Shown one piece after another: positions 46,256 to 56,514 of a DNA stretch of 64,000 nt (position 1 is its first letter; every line of letters starts with the position of its first letter). A program made the position numbers and the translations under genes. This DNA is from an uncultured Flavobacteriales bacterium (lineage in GTDB: Bacteria > Bacteroidota > Bacteroidia > Flavobacteriales_D > Parvicellaceae), in assembly GCA_943787535.1 (NCBI GenBank), contig CALSMU010000004.1:1-64000 (forward strand), read 5' to 3'. The notes beneath the pieces are model-generated. The model made no database searches. It was given only the letters and a program-made list of their open reading frames with translations, and was not told where the DNA came from.

Positions 46256-48457
46256 TTATTGAGGATTCATAATAGTTTGTTTCATTCTCCAGTCTTTCGC
46301 TTCTGCAAAATTGTACAATGCCTGAATTAATCGATTGTCAATTTTACTTCTTAAATCTTCTGTTACAATTCCTTTGTTTATGCTAATATCTTCGGATTTT
46401 ACCGCAACAGTTTTACTTCCTACTACTGCTATATAAACTCCATTTTCCCCAACTATCACATCCGATAATTCATCTTGATTTAGAGCAAAGACTTCTCCAA
46501 TAACACCGGGGTTATTGCCAGGAATAGCTGGGAAAGCATTCATAGATAATGTTAATTCTGCTTGCGCTGGAGTTTCACCTATTTTAGTGGCTGCATCTTC
46601 CAGAGAGACTGATCCAGCAAGTTGGTTAGAAATATATTCTGCTTTTTTCTCTTTAAGAACCTCTGGTCTCATCATGGATTTAACAGATTCAAATTCAGGG
46701 TCTCCTTCATGTATGGCTTCAGTCAAATAAGCTACCACATATTTTGTGTTGCCTTCAATTAATTCAGCTTCCATTGTAGCACCAATTTCACTATTGAATG
46801 CCCATTTTAAAATTGACATTGAATTAGGAAGGTTGCCCATTTGAGGATAGTCAATTCTTACATTTTTAGCTTCCATAGATGTTAGTCCCATTTCTTCTAT
46901 TGCGGCTTCATATCCATTTTCTTTAATGCCATAATACAACGGAGACCCTATTGCATCATATATTGAATCACTTGTAGCTTTGCTCGCTGTTACCTTTGTA
47001 TCGCAAATAGCAATTAATTGAAACTCACGATTCTCTCTCCCTAATAATTGAACGATGTGCAGTCCGTTTTTGGTTTCAATGATTTCGAAAGATCCAATGG
47101 GTTTTTCAAAGCAAAAAGATTCAAATTTTGTGTTGGAATGTATTTTTCCAATTGGAAACCAATCATGTCTTGCGTTATTATATTTAGAAACAACATCATC
47201 AGAATAAATACTTGCTAATTCCGAAAACTTGCTTGTGTCCTGTTTGATTATTCTAAATAAACTATCAAGGGTTTTTCTCTTTTTTAACTTCACATTATTA
47301 TCCATGCCGTTTGTTGAGAAGAAAATATTTCTTGCAGTTGCTTCTTCTCTTATTCCTGTTTCTCTAATTTTAACCATTAATACCTCTTGCCCGTTGGCAA
47401 AAGGTCCAATCACATCTCCTTGAGATGCAGAGAGTATTTGATTGTCTATTTCAATTGGGAAGTCTCCTCCTTCGTAAGGGTCCATCGGCAAAATTTGTGA
47501 TGCATTAGAGGTTCCGTTATTATAGGAATAAGAATTATTTGTAACAAACATTGAATCATTTTGAGAAGTTTTAAAGCTCCCTTGGTCTTTGCTTAGCTTT
47601 TTGATAGCTGAATTGATGTCTTTATCGGATGGCAATACGGGAAATGTGACATAGCTAAAGGATCTCATTTCAACTTCTTGTTTCCATTTTTTCTCAAATC
47701 GATGTTCGTCGTAATATGCTATTAAATCTTCTTCTGTTATACTGATAACGGAATCGGGAACGCTTGCAAACCCTTTATACAAATAACTTACTGATGCAGT
47801 AGTACCTGTTTCAGCATAGTTTCTATTTGCATCTTCAGTCGTTCCTGTAAAACCATACTTAACCATTCCCAGGTATTTTTCACGGATTCTTTCTTTCGTC
47901 AGTTGGTCTTCTAAGCTTTTTAATTGTTGTTTGTTCTCAAGGTTACTGCCGTTAATAAGAAGATTTAATCTTTTAATCAAAGAATCACGAACAAACACTT
48001 TGTTTTCTTCCTGTCCGGTTTCAGGGTTCATTGTCCCATAAGAAAACTGACTTTGAAGAGAAGTAGCTGGTTTCATTCCGTACAATAAACTTTTATTTAG
48101 CTCTCCCGGAGAAACCGCGATTCCCAATTTTTCTAATTCAGCACCATACAAAGTGTCTAGAATCATTTGACTCCAGACTTGGTTTTTTATTTGCTCAGAT
48201 TCTTGCTCTGTCAAAATAGGGTCTTGTCCATATTGTTGTTTTTGTCCTCTGTAATTGTAAGAGGCAACTTCAACCCTGTTGTCGTATTTCCAGTCACTAT
48301 CCATTATTTGCTCACCAAATATCTCGCCTATAGGTTGTTCTCCTCGTGAGCCACCTCCAAAAAGAGTTTGTGGGTCAACAACAAATAGCACCATTGCTAG
48401 TCCGATAAATACGATTAGTATTTTTTGATTTGATCTAATTTTTCCGATTAATGCCAT
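46256..48457 (-). CDS. PpiD-like membrane-anchored peptidylprolyl isomerase
   Basis: A 733-residue protein with an N-terminal membrane anchor (about 11-28), a SurA-N/PpiD-like helical chaperone region (about 35-330) and a parvulin (PPIC rotamase) domain around 340-460 with the pattern ARNIFFST...LASIYSDDVVS...W FPIGKIHS...KPIGSFEIIETKNGLHIVQLL. The last third is a second chaperone-like region. The protein would sit in the cytoplasmic membrane facing the periplasm and help fold exported proteins. It is a single gene, divergent from hemJ. Confidence 0.9.
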   Translation of the reverse strand: MALIGKIRSNQKILIVFIGLAMVLFVVDPQTLFGGGSRGEQPIGEIFGEQIMDSDWKYDNRVEVASYNYRGQKQQYGQDPILTEQESEQIKNQVWSQMILDTLYGAELEKLGIAVSPGELNKSLLYGMKPATSLQSQFSYGTMNPETGQEENKVFVRDSLIKRLNLLINGSNLENKQQLKSLEDQLTKERIREKYLGMVKYGFTGTTEDANRNYAETGTTASVSYLYKGFASVPDSVISITEEDLIAYYDEHRFEKKWKQEVEMRSFSYVTFPVLPSDKDINSAIKKLSKDQGSFKTSQNDSMFVTNNSYSYNNGTSNASQILPMDPYEGGDFPIEIDNQILSASQGDVIGPFANGQEVLMVKIRETGIREEATARNIFFSTNGMDNNVKLKKRKTLDSLFRIIKQDTSKFSELASIYSDDVVSKYNNARHDWFPIGKIHSNTKFESFCFEKPIGSFEIIETKNGLHIVQLLGRENREFQLIAICDTKVTASKATSDSIYDAIGSPLYYGIKENGYEAAIEEMGLTSMEAKNVRIDYPQMGNLPNSMSILKWAFNSEIGATMEAELIEGNTKYVVAYLTEAIHEGDPEFESVKSMMRPEVLKEKKAEYISNQLAGSVSLEDAATKIGETPAQAELTLSMNAFPAIPGNNPGVIGEVFALNQDELSDVIVGENGVYIAVVGSKTVAVKSEDISINKGIVTEDLRSKIDNRLIQALYNFAEAKDWRMKQTIMNPQ

Positions 48458-48609
48458 TTCTTTAAAAATTTAAGTGCGCGAATATACAATTAGTAGTTGA
48501 CATATAAAAATAACATGATTAGTAATGTAAATATGCCTACTGCATCTGGCTTGCAGGTCTTTTTACATAAAAATGAAGGCTTGATGTAAGTTAATTGGAC
48601 AGCGTGTGT

Positions 48610-48617
48610 TACATTTG
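48610..48617 (+). promoter_or_regulatory. -7 element directly upstream of hemJ
   Basis: TACATTTG ends 6 nt before the hemJ ATG at 48624. If it is the real -7 box, transcription would begin next to the start codon, giving an almost leaderless mRNA. No TTG is at an ideal -33 distance. Confidence 0.4.
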
Positions 48618-48623
48618 CCTATA

Positions 48624-49163
48624 ATGAATGATACCTATAACATTATAAAGTCTTTGCATATTATTTTTATGGTAAGTTGGTTTGCCGGTTTATTCTATAT
48701 TGTCCGACTGTTTATTTATTATGTTGAGGCCAATAAAAAAGAAATTGAAGAAAAGTGGATTTTGCAAAATCAGTATAAAATAATGCAAAAGCGCTTGTGG
48801 TATATTATTGCTTGGCCTGCCATGATTTTAACCATTGTTTTTGGAGTATGGATGTTGATTTTGAAGCCTGAATTATTAGACTTTGGTTACATGCACACAA
48901 AGCTTTCATTTGCCTTTTTACTGCTGATTTATCATCTTATTTGTCATAAAGTGTTGTCTGATTTGCAAAAAGATATAGGAAGTTATACGTCCGGTAAATT
49001 ACGAATTTGGAATGAAGTAGCAACCTTATTTTTGGTGGCTATTGTTTTTATTATTGAGCTAAAAGACAGCCTCAATTGGGTCTACGGAGTTATTGGTTTT
49101 TTTAGTGTTGCAATTCTATTAATGTTGGGAATAAAAATGTACAAAAAGTATCGGTCAAAATAA
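48624..49163 (+). CDS. hemJ: Protoporphyrinogen oxidase HemJ
   Basis: A 179-residue membrane protein of the HemJ (UPF0093) family, which oxidises protoporphyrinogen IX to protoporphyrin IX. Four to five helices; the conserved segments IKSLHIIFMVSWFAGLFYIVRLFIY and FGYMHTKLSFAFLLLIYHLICHK contain the expected histidines and arginine (about H10, R25, H85 and K87 in this start). The ATG at 48624 (MNDTYN) is preferred over an in-frame GTG at 48606. It feeds hemH, found elsewhere in this window. Confidence 0.93.
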   Translation: MNDTYNIIKSLHIIFMVSWFAGLFYIVRLFIYYVEANKKEIEEKWILQNQYKIMQKRLWYIIAWPAMILTIVFGVWMLILKPELLDFGYMHTKLSFAFLLLIYHLICHKVLSDLQKDIGSYTSGKLRIWNEVATLFLVAIVFIIELKDSLNWVYGVIGFFSVAILLMLGIKMYKKYRSK

Positions 49164-49301
49164 AAGAAATTCACCTTATCACTGTGGTGTTTTAAACATT
49201 CGTTTTTAGTTATGAACAAAGGGCTTTTACGCTCTTGAATTTCGGTAGATTCTTAGTAAAATTGCAACCATTAAATAATTAGTTTATAATAGCTATTTAC
49301 A

Positions 49302-50831
49302 ATGGGTGCAGAGAAAAAAATAAAAAGTGCATTAATCTCCGTTTTTGACAAGTCAAACTTGGAGCCGATTATTAATAAATTAGACAGTTTGAATGTTACG
49401 ATTTATTCAACAGGTGGAACACAAAGCTTTATTGAGGGGTTAGGGGTTAATGTAATACCGGTTGAGAGCTTGACGAGTTACCCATCGATTTTAGGAGGGC
49501 GAGTAAAAACGCTTCACCCAAAAGTATTTGGAGGAATATTAAGCAGGAGAGAATTGGATAGTGATGTTGCTCAATTGGAAGAATATGACATTCCTGAAAT
49601 AGATTTAGTAATTGTTGATTTATACCCTTTTGAAGATACGGTTGCATCAGGAGCTGACCATTTAGATATAATTGAGAAAATAGATATAGGCGGTATTTCT
49701 CTTATCCGTGCAGCTGCGAAAAATTATAAAGATGTTGTTATTGTTCCTTCAAAAGAGCAATATTTACCGTTATTAAATATTTTAAATAAGAAGGAAGGTG
49801 TTACGAGTGTAAATGATAGAAAAGATTTCGCTAAAGATGCGTTTAATGTCTCTTCACATTACGACACACATATATTTAACTATTTCAGAGGAGAAGATGA
49901 TTCTGTATTGAAGCAAAGTGTCCAGAATTCATCAGTCTTAAGGTACGGTGAAAACCCCCATCAAAAAGGAATTTTTTATGGAAATCTGGATGAGTTGTTT
50001 ACTAAGCTGCACGGAAAGGAGCTTTCATACAATAACTTGTTAGATGTTGACGCTGCAGTTCAATTAATGAATGATTTCCAGGACGAAGATCCAACGTTTG
50101 CTATTTTAAAACACAACAACGCTTGTGGCTTAGCAACTAGAAGCTTATTGGTTGAGGCCTACAAAGAGGCCTTGGCAGGTGACCCTGTTTCTTCTTTTGG
50201 AGGAATATTAATTGCCAATAGAGAGATTGATGTTGACACAGCGAATGAGGTTAATCAACTGTTTTGCGAAGTTGTTATTGCGCCTTCATATTCGGATGAA
50301 GCTTTAGATGTATTGAAGCAGAAAAAGAATCGGATTATATTGATTCAAAAACAAGTGAAGCTGCCTACATCGCAGGTGCGAACATTGTTAAACGGATTTT
50401 TGTATCAAGAAAAAGATTTGATTACGGACAAGAAAGAAAATTTTGAATCAAGAACAAAAACGCATCCATCTGGACAGGAGTTATTGGACCTAGAGTTCGC
50501 TAATAAATTGGTGAAACACACAAAATCTAATACAATTGTGTTGGCTAAAAACGGGCAATTATTAGCAAGTGGCACAGGACAAACATCGCGCGTTGATGCT
50601 TTGCGTCAAGCAATTCATAAGGCAAAGTCATTTAAGTTTGATTTGAACGGAGCTGTTATGGCATCGGATGCATTTTTCCCTTTTCCAGATTGTGTAGAGA
50701 TTGCTGGGAACGCTGGTATAACATCTGTGGTTCAGCCAGGTGGATCTATTAAGGATGAATTGTCAATAGACTACTGCAACAATAATAATATTTCTATGGT
50801 GTTTACCGGAAATAGACATTTTAAACACTAA
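49302..50831 (+). CDS. purH: Bifunctional AICAR formyltransferase/IMP cyclohydrolase
   Basis: A 509-residue enzyme for the last two steps of IMP synthesis. The N-terminal IMP cyclohydrolase domain (about 1-195) begins SALISVFDKSN and has SYPSILGGRVKTLHPK. The C-terminal transformylase domain (about 200-509) includes RYGENPHQKG, GKELSYNNLLDVDAA, LKHNNACGLA with the catalytic K-H pair, and a typical TGNRHFKH end. It precedes the mreB operon by 86 nt, the arrangement seen in many Flavobacteriales. Confidence 0.97.
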   Translation: MGAEKKIKSALISVFDKSNLEPIINKLDSLNVTIYSTGGTQSFIEGLGVNVIPVESLTSYPSILGGRVKTLHPKVFGGILSRRELDSDVAQLEEYDIPEIDLVIVDLYPFEDTVASGADHLDIIEKIDIGGISLIRAAAKNYKDVVIVPSKEQYLPLLNILNKKEGVTSVNDRKDFAKDAFNVSSHYDTHIFNYFRGEDDSVLKQSVQNSSVLRYGENPHQKGIFYGNLDELFTKLHGKELSYNNLLDVDAAVQLMNDFQDEDPTFAILKHNNACGLATRSLLVEAYKEALAGDPVSSFGGILIANREIDVDTANEVNQLFCEVVIAPSYSDEALDVLKQKKNRIILIQKQVKLPTSQVRTLLNGFLYQEKDLITDKKENFESRTKTHPSGQELLDLEFANKLVKHTKSNTIVLAKNGQLLASGTGQTSRVDALRQAIHKAKSFKFDLNGAVMASDAFFPFPDCVEIAGNAGITSVVQPGGSIKDELSIDYCNNNNISMVFTGNRHFKH

Positions 50832-50917
50832 TAATAGATTGCAGTTAGCGATTAAATAAGTATATTAACAGCTTCAAATAAAAGGTTGTTTGTTTATACT
50901 AAAATATAAAAAGAAGA

Positions 50918-51940
50918 ATGGGGTTATTTAGTGTTTTCACGCAGGAAGTTGCAATTGATTTAGGAACGGCTAATACACTGATTATTCATAATGATAAGGT
51001 CATTGTAGATGAGCCTTCTATCGTGGCAATGGATAGAACAACAGGGAAGATTATTGCGATCGGAAGAAAAGCGCAGTTAATGCACGGAAAGGTGCATGAT
51101 AATATTAAAACAATAAGGCCCCTTAAGGATGGAGTAATTGCAGATTTTCAAGCGGCAGAGCACATGATTAGAGGGATGATAAAAATGATAAAAACCGGAA
51201 GGTTTTTTCAACCTTCTTTGCGAATGGTAATCTGTATACCATCAGGTATTACTGAGGTAGAAAAAAGAGCTGTAATTGATTCTGCTGAGCATGCAGGAGG
51301 CAAGGAGGTTTACTTAATTCACGAACCAATGGCTGCAGCGATTGGAATAGGTGTCGATGTGGAAGAGCCTATGGGAAATATGGTTATTGATATAGGAGGT
51401 GGTACTTCTGAAATTGCAGTAATTGCTTTAGGAGGGATTGTTTGTGACAAATCTATTCGTGTTGCTGGGGATGATTTTACTTCAGATATTGAAGAATACA
51501 TGAGAAGACAGCACAATATATTAATTGGAGAGAGAACTGCAGAGCAAATCAAAATTGAGGTCGGTTCTGCAATTCCTGACTTAGAGACCCCGCCAGATGA
51601 CTATGCGGTTAGAGGGAGAGATTTGATGACTGGGATACCGAAAGAAATTTATGTTTCTTACCAAGAAATTTCTCACGCATTAGACAAGTCAATTACCAAA
51701 ATTGAAGATGCAATTTTAAGCGCCCTTGAAATGACGCCTCCCGAATTATCCGCTGACATATACAAAACAGGTATTTATTTAGCTGGAGGTGGTTCAATGT
51801 TAAGAGGTCTGGACAAACGTATTTCTCTAAAAACAAAGCTTCCTGTGCATATTGCTGAAGATCCGTTAAGAGCGGTTGCTCGTGGAACAGGAATTGCATT
51901 AAAAAACTTAGAAAAATTTCAATTCTTAATCAAAGCTTAA
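50918..51940 (+). CDS. mreB: Rod-shape determining protein MreB
   Basis: A 340-residue bacterial actin that organises the elongation machinery under the membrane. Actin-fold motifs: phosphate 1 IDLGTANTLI at 13-22, phosphate 2 NMVIDIGGGTSEIAVI around 162, and the adenosine segment LAGGGSMLRGLD near 290. Full-length. First gene of a close-packed operon with mreC (24 nt), mreD (1 nt), mrdA (1 nt) and rodA (overlap). Confidence 0.98.
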   Translation: MGLFSVFTQEVAIDLGTANTLIIHNDKVIVDEPSIVAMDRTTGKIIAIGRKAQLMHGKVHDNIKTIRPLKDGVIADFQAAEHMIRGMIKMIKTGRFFQPSLRMVICIPSGITEVEKRAVIDSAEHAGGKEVYLIHEPMAAAIGIGVDVEEPMGNMVIDIGGGTSEIAVIALGGIVCDKSIRVAGDDFTSDIEEYMRRQHNILIGERTAEQIKIEVGSAIPDLETPPDDYAVRGRDLMTGIPKEIYVSYQEISHALDKSITKIEDAILSALEMTPPELSADIYKTGIYLAGGGSMLRGLDKRISLKTKLPVHIAEDPLRAVARGTGIALKNLEKFQFLIKA

Positions 51941-51964
51941 GTAATAATATAATCGTTATAGGGA

Positions 51965-52795
51965 ATGAATAACTTATTCAAGTTTATACAGAAGTATAGT
52001 TCATTCTTTCTTTTTCTTGGATTTCAACTTGTTTGTTTTGTCTTTTTGTTTTCAAGTGTAAATTCATACCACCATGTTTCATTTGCCAATTCATCTAATA
52101 TAATTGCTGGAGGAATTTATGAAGCAAGTTCAAATGTGTCAGGATATTTTCATTTGTCTTCCGAAGTAGAACAACTTCGCTTTCAAAATGCTGATTTAAA
52201 GAAAAAACTAGCCAGAAAAAAGCCATTAATAGAAGATGAGTTTACTTCCCCGCTAGATACAAATTATTTGCAACAGTTTGATTTTTTACATGCGAAAGTA
52301 ATAAGCAGTTTTAAAAACGGAAGAAAAAATAGTGTTACGATAAATAAAGGAGCAAATGACAAAGTTAAACCGGAGATGGGTGTAATTGGAACAAAAGGAA
52401 TTGTTGGTATTACAACGAGTAGTTCGGGATATTATACCTATGTAAAACCAATTATACATGAAGATTTTGTTTTGGAAGTAATACATGAAAAATCAAAAAG
52501 TTTTGGATTTGTAAAGTGGACGCAGTCGGATGATTGGAGAACAGCTACGGTAGTTGATATTCCTAACTATGTGGAGGTGAATCCCGGGGATGAAATTCTT
52601 ACCCGTGGTTCAAATGGGCTTTTTCCTATGGGTGAAATGGTTGGGTATGTTATATCTGTAGAAGACATTCCAGGAGATGTGTATTTAAAGGTTAGAATAA
52701 ATTTAGCTGAAGATTTTTCCAGCGTTTATAATGTTGTAGTAGTAGACAATGTATTGAAAAAGGAATTCCAAGATTTAAAAAGCACGCAAAATTAA
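51965..52795 (+). CDS. mreC: Rod-shape determining protein MreC
   Basis: A 276-residue elongasome scaffold with one N-terminal helix (about 13-32), a short coiled-coil (about 62-82, EVEQLRFQNADLKKKLARKK) and the beta-rich MreC domain to the C-terminus (NGRKNSVTINKGANDKVKPEMGVIGTKGIVG; GDEILTRGSNGLFPMGEMVGYV). It bridges MreB/RodZ to PBP2 in the periplasm. It is followed by mreD after a single base. Confidence 0.96.
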   Translation: MNNLFKFIQKYSSFFLFLGFQLVCFVFLFSSVNSYHHVSFANSSNIIAGGIYEASSNVSGYFHLSSEVEQLRFQNADLKKKLARKKPLIEDEFTSPLDTNYLQQFDFLHAKVISSFKNGRKNSVTINKGANDKVKPEMGVIGTKGIVGITTSSSGYYTYVKPIIHEDFVLEVIHEKSKSFGFVKWTQSDDWRTATVVDIPNYVEVNPGDEILTRGSNGLFPMGEMVGYVISVEDIPGDVYLKVRINLAEDFSSVYNVVVVDNVLKKEFQDLKSTQN

Positions 52796-52796
52796 T

Positions 52797-53312
52797 ATGA
52801 ATTCGATTGTTAAATATGTACTGCAGTTTATTGTGCTTATTTTGCTTCAAGTTTTGGTTGTAGACCAAATTAGCTTAGGGTATGCCAGTCAATTCATTAT
52901 ACCATATGTTTATTTTCTTTTTATTTTAATGTTACCGCTTACTGTTTCAAATGGTGCACTAATGTTGCTGGCATTCCTTATTGGAATGATGGTTGATATA
53001 TTTAAAAGCACTCCTGGTATGCACGCTTCGGCTATGGTGGTGTTGGGTTATTTTCGTCCTTATTTATTGAAATTGATAGAACCTCGTGAAGGTTTTGATG
53101 TTTTAAAGACTCCTTCTATCTATTCCATGAGGAGGAGTATTTACTTAGGTTATGTAAGTCTAGCATCCATGGTATTTCATCTTTGGTATTTTACTTTGGA
53201 AGTTATGCGGTTTTCTGATTTTCACATGATATTACTGAAGACGCTTTGTTCTAGCATTATTTCTGTTTTATTGATCATTTTAGCACAGTATTTAACGGTA
53301 AAAAGAAAATAA
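52797..53312 (+). CDS. mreD: Rod-shape determining protein MreD
   Basis: A 171-residue integral membrane protein with about five to six helices, the typical length and position of MreD directly between mreC and mrdA. Similarity of MreD proteins is low, so the name depends on the helix pattern (LLQVLVVDQ, PYVYFLFILMLPL, LLAFLIGMMVDIFKSTPGMHASAMV) plus order. The segment GMMVDIFKSTPGMHA is a typical MreD stretch. Confidence 0.9.
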   Translation: MNSIVKYVLQFIVLILLQVLVVDQISLGYASQFIIPYVYFLFILMLPLTVSNGALMLLAFLIGMMVDIFKSTPGMHASAMVVLGYFRPYLLKLIEPREGFDVLKTPSIYSMRRSIYLGYVSLASMVFHLWYFTLEVMRFSDFHMILLKTLCSSIISVLLIILAQYLTVKRK

Positions 53313-53313
53313 C

Positions 53314-55176
53314 TTGGATTCTTTTCAACATAGAAGATGGATAATTATTTTAACTATGCTTTTTGTAACAGTTGTCTTTGGTGTAAGGCTATTGTATGTT
53401 CAGGTTTTAAATAATGATTGGAAAAATAGGGCTGAGCAAATTACCCATCACAAAGTAACAATTCATCCAGCTAGAGGTTTACTTTATGATAGAAACGGAG
53501 AACTTTTAGTTGCTGTTAATCAAGTGTATGATATTCTTGTTACCCCCAAAGACTTGAAAGGTATTGATACGGTCGAATTTTGTTCATTATTTAAAATTTC
53601 TAAAACAGAGTTTTTACAAAAAATAGAACATGCAAGTACAGGGTATAATGTGAGTTATAAGGCCTCCACTTTTATTGAATCAATGTCAAAAGAGGAGTAT
53701 AGTAGGGTGGTTCCCTATTTGAAAAGTTTTAATGGCTTTGACTCAAAGAGAAGGACAAACCGTGGATATCCTAATGGTGTTGCGGCACATGTTTTGGGCT
53801 ACGTCCGAAAAATAAGTGCCGAACAGTACAGTAAAGATCAAAAAGTAGGAGAGAAATATTATAATCAAAATGATTATGTTGGAGTGACTGGTCTTGAAAA
53901 GGTATACGAAAAAGAACTTAGAGGGGAGCGTGGCAGTGCATTTTTCTTGCGAGATTATGCAGGAAATGACAAGACCAATTTAGAAGAGAATTATGCAATA
54001 TCAGGAAATAATCTTTACACTTCTATTGATTTAAAACTCCAGTCTTACGGAGAGCGGTTAATGAAAAATAAGCTAGGAAGTATTGTGGCAATAGAGCCAT
54101 CTACAGGTGAGATATTAAGTTTAATTTCTGCACCTTCTTTTGATCCAAATAAACTCTCGGGAAGAGAGTTTAGCGAGAACTATAAGGAACTTTTAAATAA
54201 TGACACGTTAAAACCTATAATAAACAGGCCTATTTACAATGCTAATTATCGCCCTGGATCTATATTTAAACTGGTTCAAGCTTTAATTGCAATGCAAGAG
54301 GGTGTAATAACTGAAAATACGGGGTTTGTTTGTAATAAAGCATTAATAAATTGCCATAATCATGAGCCGCCAAGTAATGTTCAAATTGCGATTAAACACT
54401 CATGTAATCCTTATTTTTATCATGTTTATAAACGATTGATACAAAGAGGAGAGGAAAAGAGTATTTTTAAAGATAGTCGTATAGGGATTGAAAAATGGAA
54501 TGCCTCGGTGAAGAGTTTTGGTTTAGGAATAAAATTAAATACAGACATACCTGGTGTTAAGCCCGGAAGAATACCAGATGCAAATTATTATGATAATGAG
54601 TTTCCCTCAAAAACAAATCCATATGGAAAACATAGGTGGGCCTTTAGTACAATTTACTCAAATAGTATCGGAGAAGGCGAGATTGGAGTTTCTCCTCTAC
54701 AAATGGCAAACTTGGCTGCTATAATTGCTAATAGAGGATATTATTATACACCTCATCTTGTAAAAAAAATAGGTAAAGATGGCAGTAAAAGACCTGAATA
54801 TTTGAAAAAAAACTATACAATGGCAGCGGCTAAATATTTTGAGCCGGTTGTGAGCGCTATGGAGATGGTCGTTGAAAATGGTACTGCTATGGGCGCTCAA
54901 ATTGATAGTATTAGGGTTTGCGGCAAAACGGGGACAGTTCAAAATAAAACATTTAATGACCATTCTGTTTTTATTGCTTTTGCTCCTAGGGAAAACCCTA
55001 AAATTGCGATTGCGGTATACGTTGAATATGGAACATGGGGGGGGATATGGGCAGCAAAAATTGCTAGCCTTATGATTGAAAAGTATTTAGTAAAAGAACT
55101 TTCCGAAAAAGGAAAAAAGAAGGAGAAAGAGGTTTTAGATGCTATCATATTGGATAAACATTCAGATTTTAAATAG
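53314..55176 (+). CDS. mrdA: Penicillin-binding protein 2
   Basis: A 620-residue class B transpeptidase of the elongasome. N-terminal helix (about 8-27), dimerisation/pedestal domain (about 40-215), and transpeptidase domain (about 230-590) with SxxK at S316-K319 (RPGSIFK), SxN-type SNSIGEGE around 450 and KTGT near 535. The start is a TTG directly after the mreD stop (one base between); the first ATG lies inside the membrane helix, so the TTG is needed. The C-terminal stop overlaps the GTG start of rodA. Confidence 0.96.
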   Translation: MDSFQHRRWIIILTMLFVTVVFGVRLLYVQVLNNDWKNRAEQITHHKVTIHPARGLLYDRNGELLVAVNQVYDILVTPKDLKGIDTVEFCSLFKISKTEFLQKIEHASTGYNVSYKASTFIESMSKEEYSRVVPYLKSFNGFDSKRRTNRGYPNGVAAHVLGYVRKISAEQYSKDQKVGEKYYNQNDYVGVTGLEKVYEKELRGERGSAFFLRDYAGNDKTNLEENYAISGNNLYTSIDLKLQSYGERLMKNKLGSIVAIEPSTGEILSLISAPSFDPNKLSGREFSENYKELLNNDTLKPIINRPIYNANYRPGSIFKLVQALIAMQEGVITENTGFVCNKALINCHNHEPPSNVQIAIKHSCNPYFYHVYKRLIQRGEEKSIFKDSRIGIEKWNASVKSFGLGIKLNTDIPGVKPGRIPDANYYDNEFPSKTNPYGKHRWAFSTIYSNSIGEGEIGVSPLQMANLAAIIANRGYYYTPHLVKKIGKDGSKRPEYLKKNYTMAAAKYFEPVVSAMEMVVENGTAMGAQIDSIRVCGKTGTVQNKTFNDHSVFIAFAPRENPKIAIAVYVEYGTWGGIWAAKIASLMIEKYLVKELSEKGKKKEKEVLDAIILDKHSDFK

Positions 55177-56507
55177 TGGAAAATAGGGCGAAAAATATCA
55201 TAGGTAAAGTTGATATTCCACTATTGGGATTGTTTTTGGTGCTCGTTTTTGCAGGACTACTTACAGTATATTCAGCATCTTTTAGTGAAGAATATCCGCA
55301 AATATATTCGTTAGACAAAGCTTATGGTAAGCAATTAGCGTGGATTGTTATATCATTAATAATAGGGGTGCTTATTCTCACATTAGAAGGGAGTTTCATT
55401 CGGAATTCGGCTTACATAGTATATGGGGTAGTTACATTAATGCTGTTGGTTGTTTTGTTTATGCCCGCTATAAAAGGAGCTCATTCTTGGTTTAAAATAG
55501 GGGGGTTTACTATTCAGCCTTCTGAGTTTGCAAAATTTGCTACTTCACTTGCTATTGCTCATTATTTAAGCACTAGTGGAATTAAAATACAAGAGGCTAA
55601 AACCAAAGTGATTGTCTTTTTTCTTATTGCTGTTCCAGGGTTTTTCATTTTACAACAACCAGACCCCGGAACTTTACTTGTTTTTTTCTCTTTTATTTTT
55701 GTGATGTATAGAGAAGGGCTATCCGGAAATATTTTACTAGGAATGTTTTTTGCCATTATTATCGGGGTAATGGCAATATTTTTTAAGGCGTCTGAGGCGA
55801 ATGTAAGTTTTTTTGGTTGGGTTTTCGCTGCAAATTATCTGTATTTATTTGTAATAGTAATTGCTACTGTTCTTATTCATTTTGGGATTACCTATTTGGT
55901 TATGCCTCGCTACAGGGCGAAGAAATATATAATAAACATGGTAAGTGGTGCAATTGCAATGCTATTAGTGTTTTCATGTAATTACGCCTATGACAATGTA
56001 TTTAAGGATCGCCATCGAGATCGTTTTGAAGTCATGTTTGGCTTGAAGCTAGATAGAAAAGGGGTTGGGTATAACAGCTATCAAGCACTTTCAGCAATTG
56101 GGTCTGGCGGTCCAGCTGGAAAAGGGTATTTTAAGGGAACCTTAAGCAACGACAAATATAAACATGTTCCTGAACAGAGCACAGATTTTATCTTTTGTTC
56201 ATGGGCAGAAGAGTGGGGGTTTTTAGGGAGTTTTTTATTGATAATATTATATACAGCCTTCCTGATTCGGATAATAATGATTGCTGAACGGCAGAAAAGT
56301 AAATTCACTAGAATATTTGGCTATTGTACTGCTAGTATACTATTTTTCCACTATATGATAAACATTGCAATGGTAATTGGGTTAGCACCTGTAATAGGAA
56401 TTCCCTTACCCTTCTTTAGTAAAGGAGGGTCGGCAATACTTGGGTTTTCAATAATGATCTTTATCCTTTTAAGGATGGACTCCGAAAGAAAAGATGTTTT
56501 GCGATAA
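55176..56507 (+). CDS. rodA: Peptidoglycan polymerase RodA (SEDS family)
   Basis: A 443-residue SEDS glycosyltransferase with about ten helices that polymerises lipid II in partnership with PBP2. Motifs: LTVYSAS near 30, HSWFKIGGFTIQPSEFAK around 105-123 and the QPDPGT catalytic region near 160, plus GGPAGKGYFKG, EQSTDFIFCSWAEEWG and LPFFSKGGSA later. It starts with GTG overlapping the mrdA stop (TAGTG). Slightly longer than E. coli RodA because of added residues in the middle loops, as is common in Bacteroidota. The gene ends 7 nt before the convergent manC. Confidence 0.96.
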   Translation: MENRAKNIIGKVDIPLLGLFLVLVFAGLLTVYSASFSEEYPQIYSLDKAYGKQLAWIVISLIIGVLILTLEGSFIRNSAYIVYGVVTLMLLVVLFMPAIKGAHSWFKIGGFTIQPSEFAKFATSLAIAHYLSTSGIKIQEAKTKVIVFFLIAVPGFFILQQPDPGTLLVFFSFIFVMYREGLSGNILLGMFFAIIIGVMAIFFKASEANVSFFGWVFAANYLYLFVIVIATVLIHFGITYLVMPRYRAKKYIINMVSGAIAMLLVFSCNYAYDNVFKDRHRDRFEVMFGLKLDRKGVGYNSYQALSAIGSGGPAGKGYFKGTLSNDKYKHVPEQSTDFIFCSWAEEWGFLGSFLLIILYTAFLIRIIMIAERQKSKFTRIFGYCTASILFFHYMINIAMVIGLAPVIGIPLPFFSKGGSAILGFSIMIFILLRMDSERKDVLR

Positions 56508-56514
56508 CGATTGA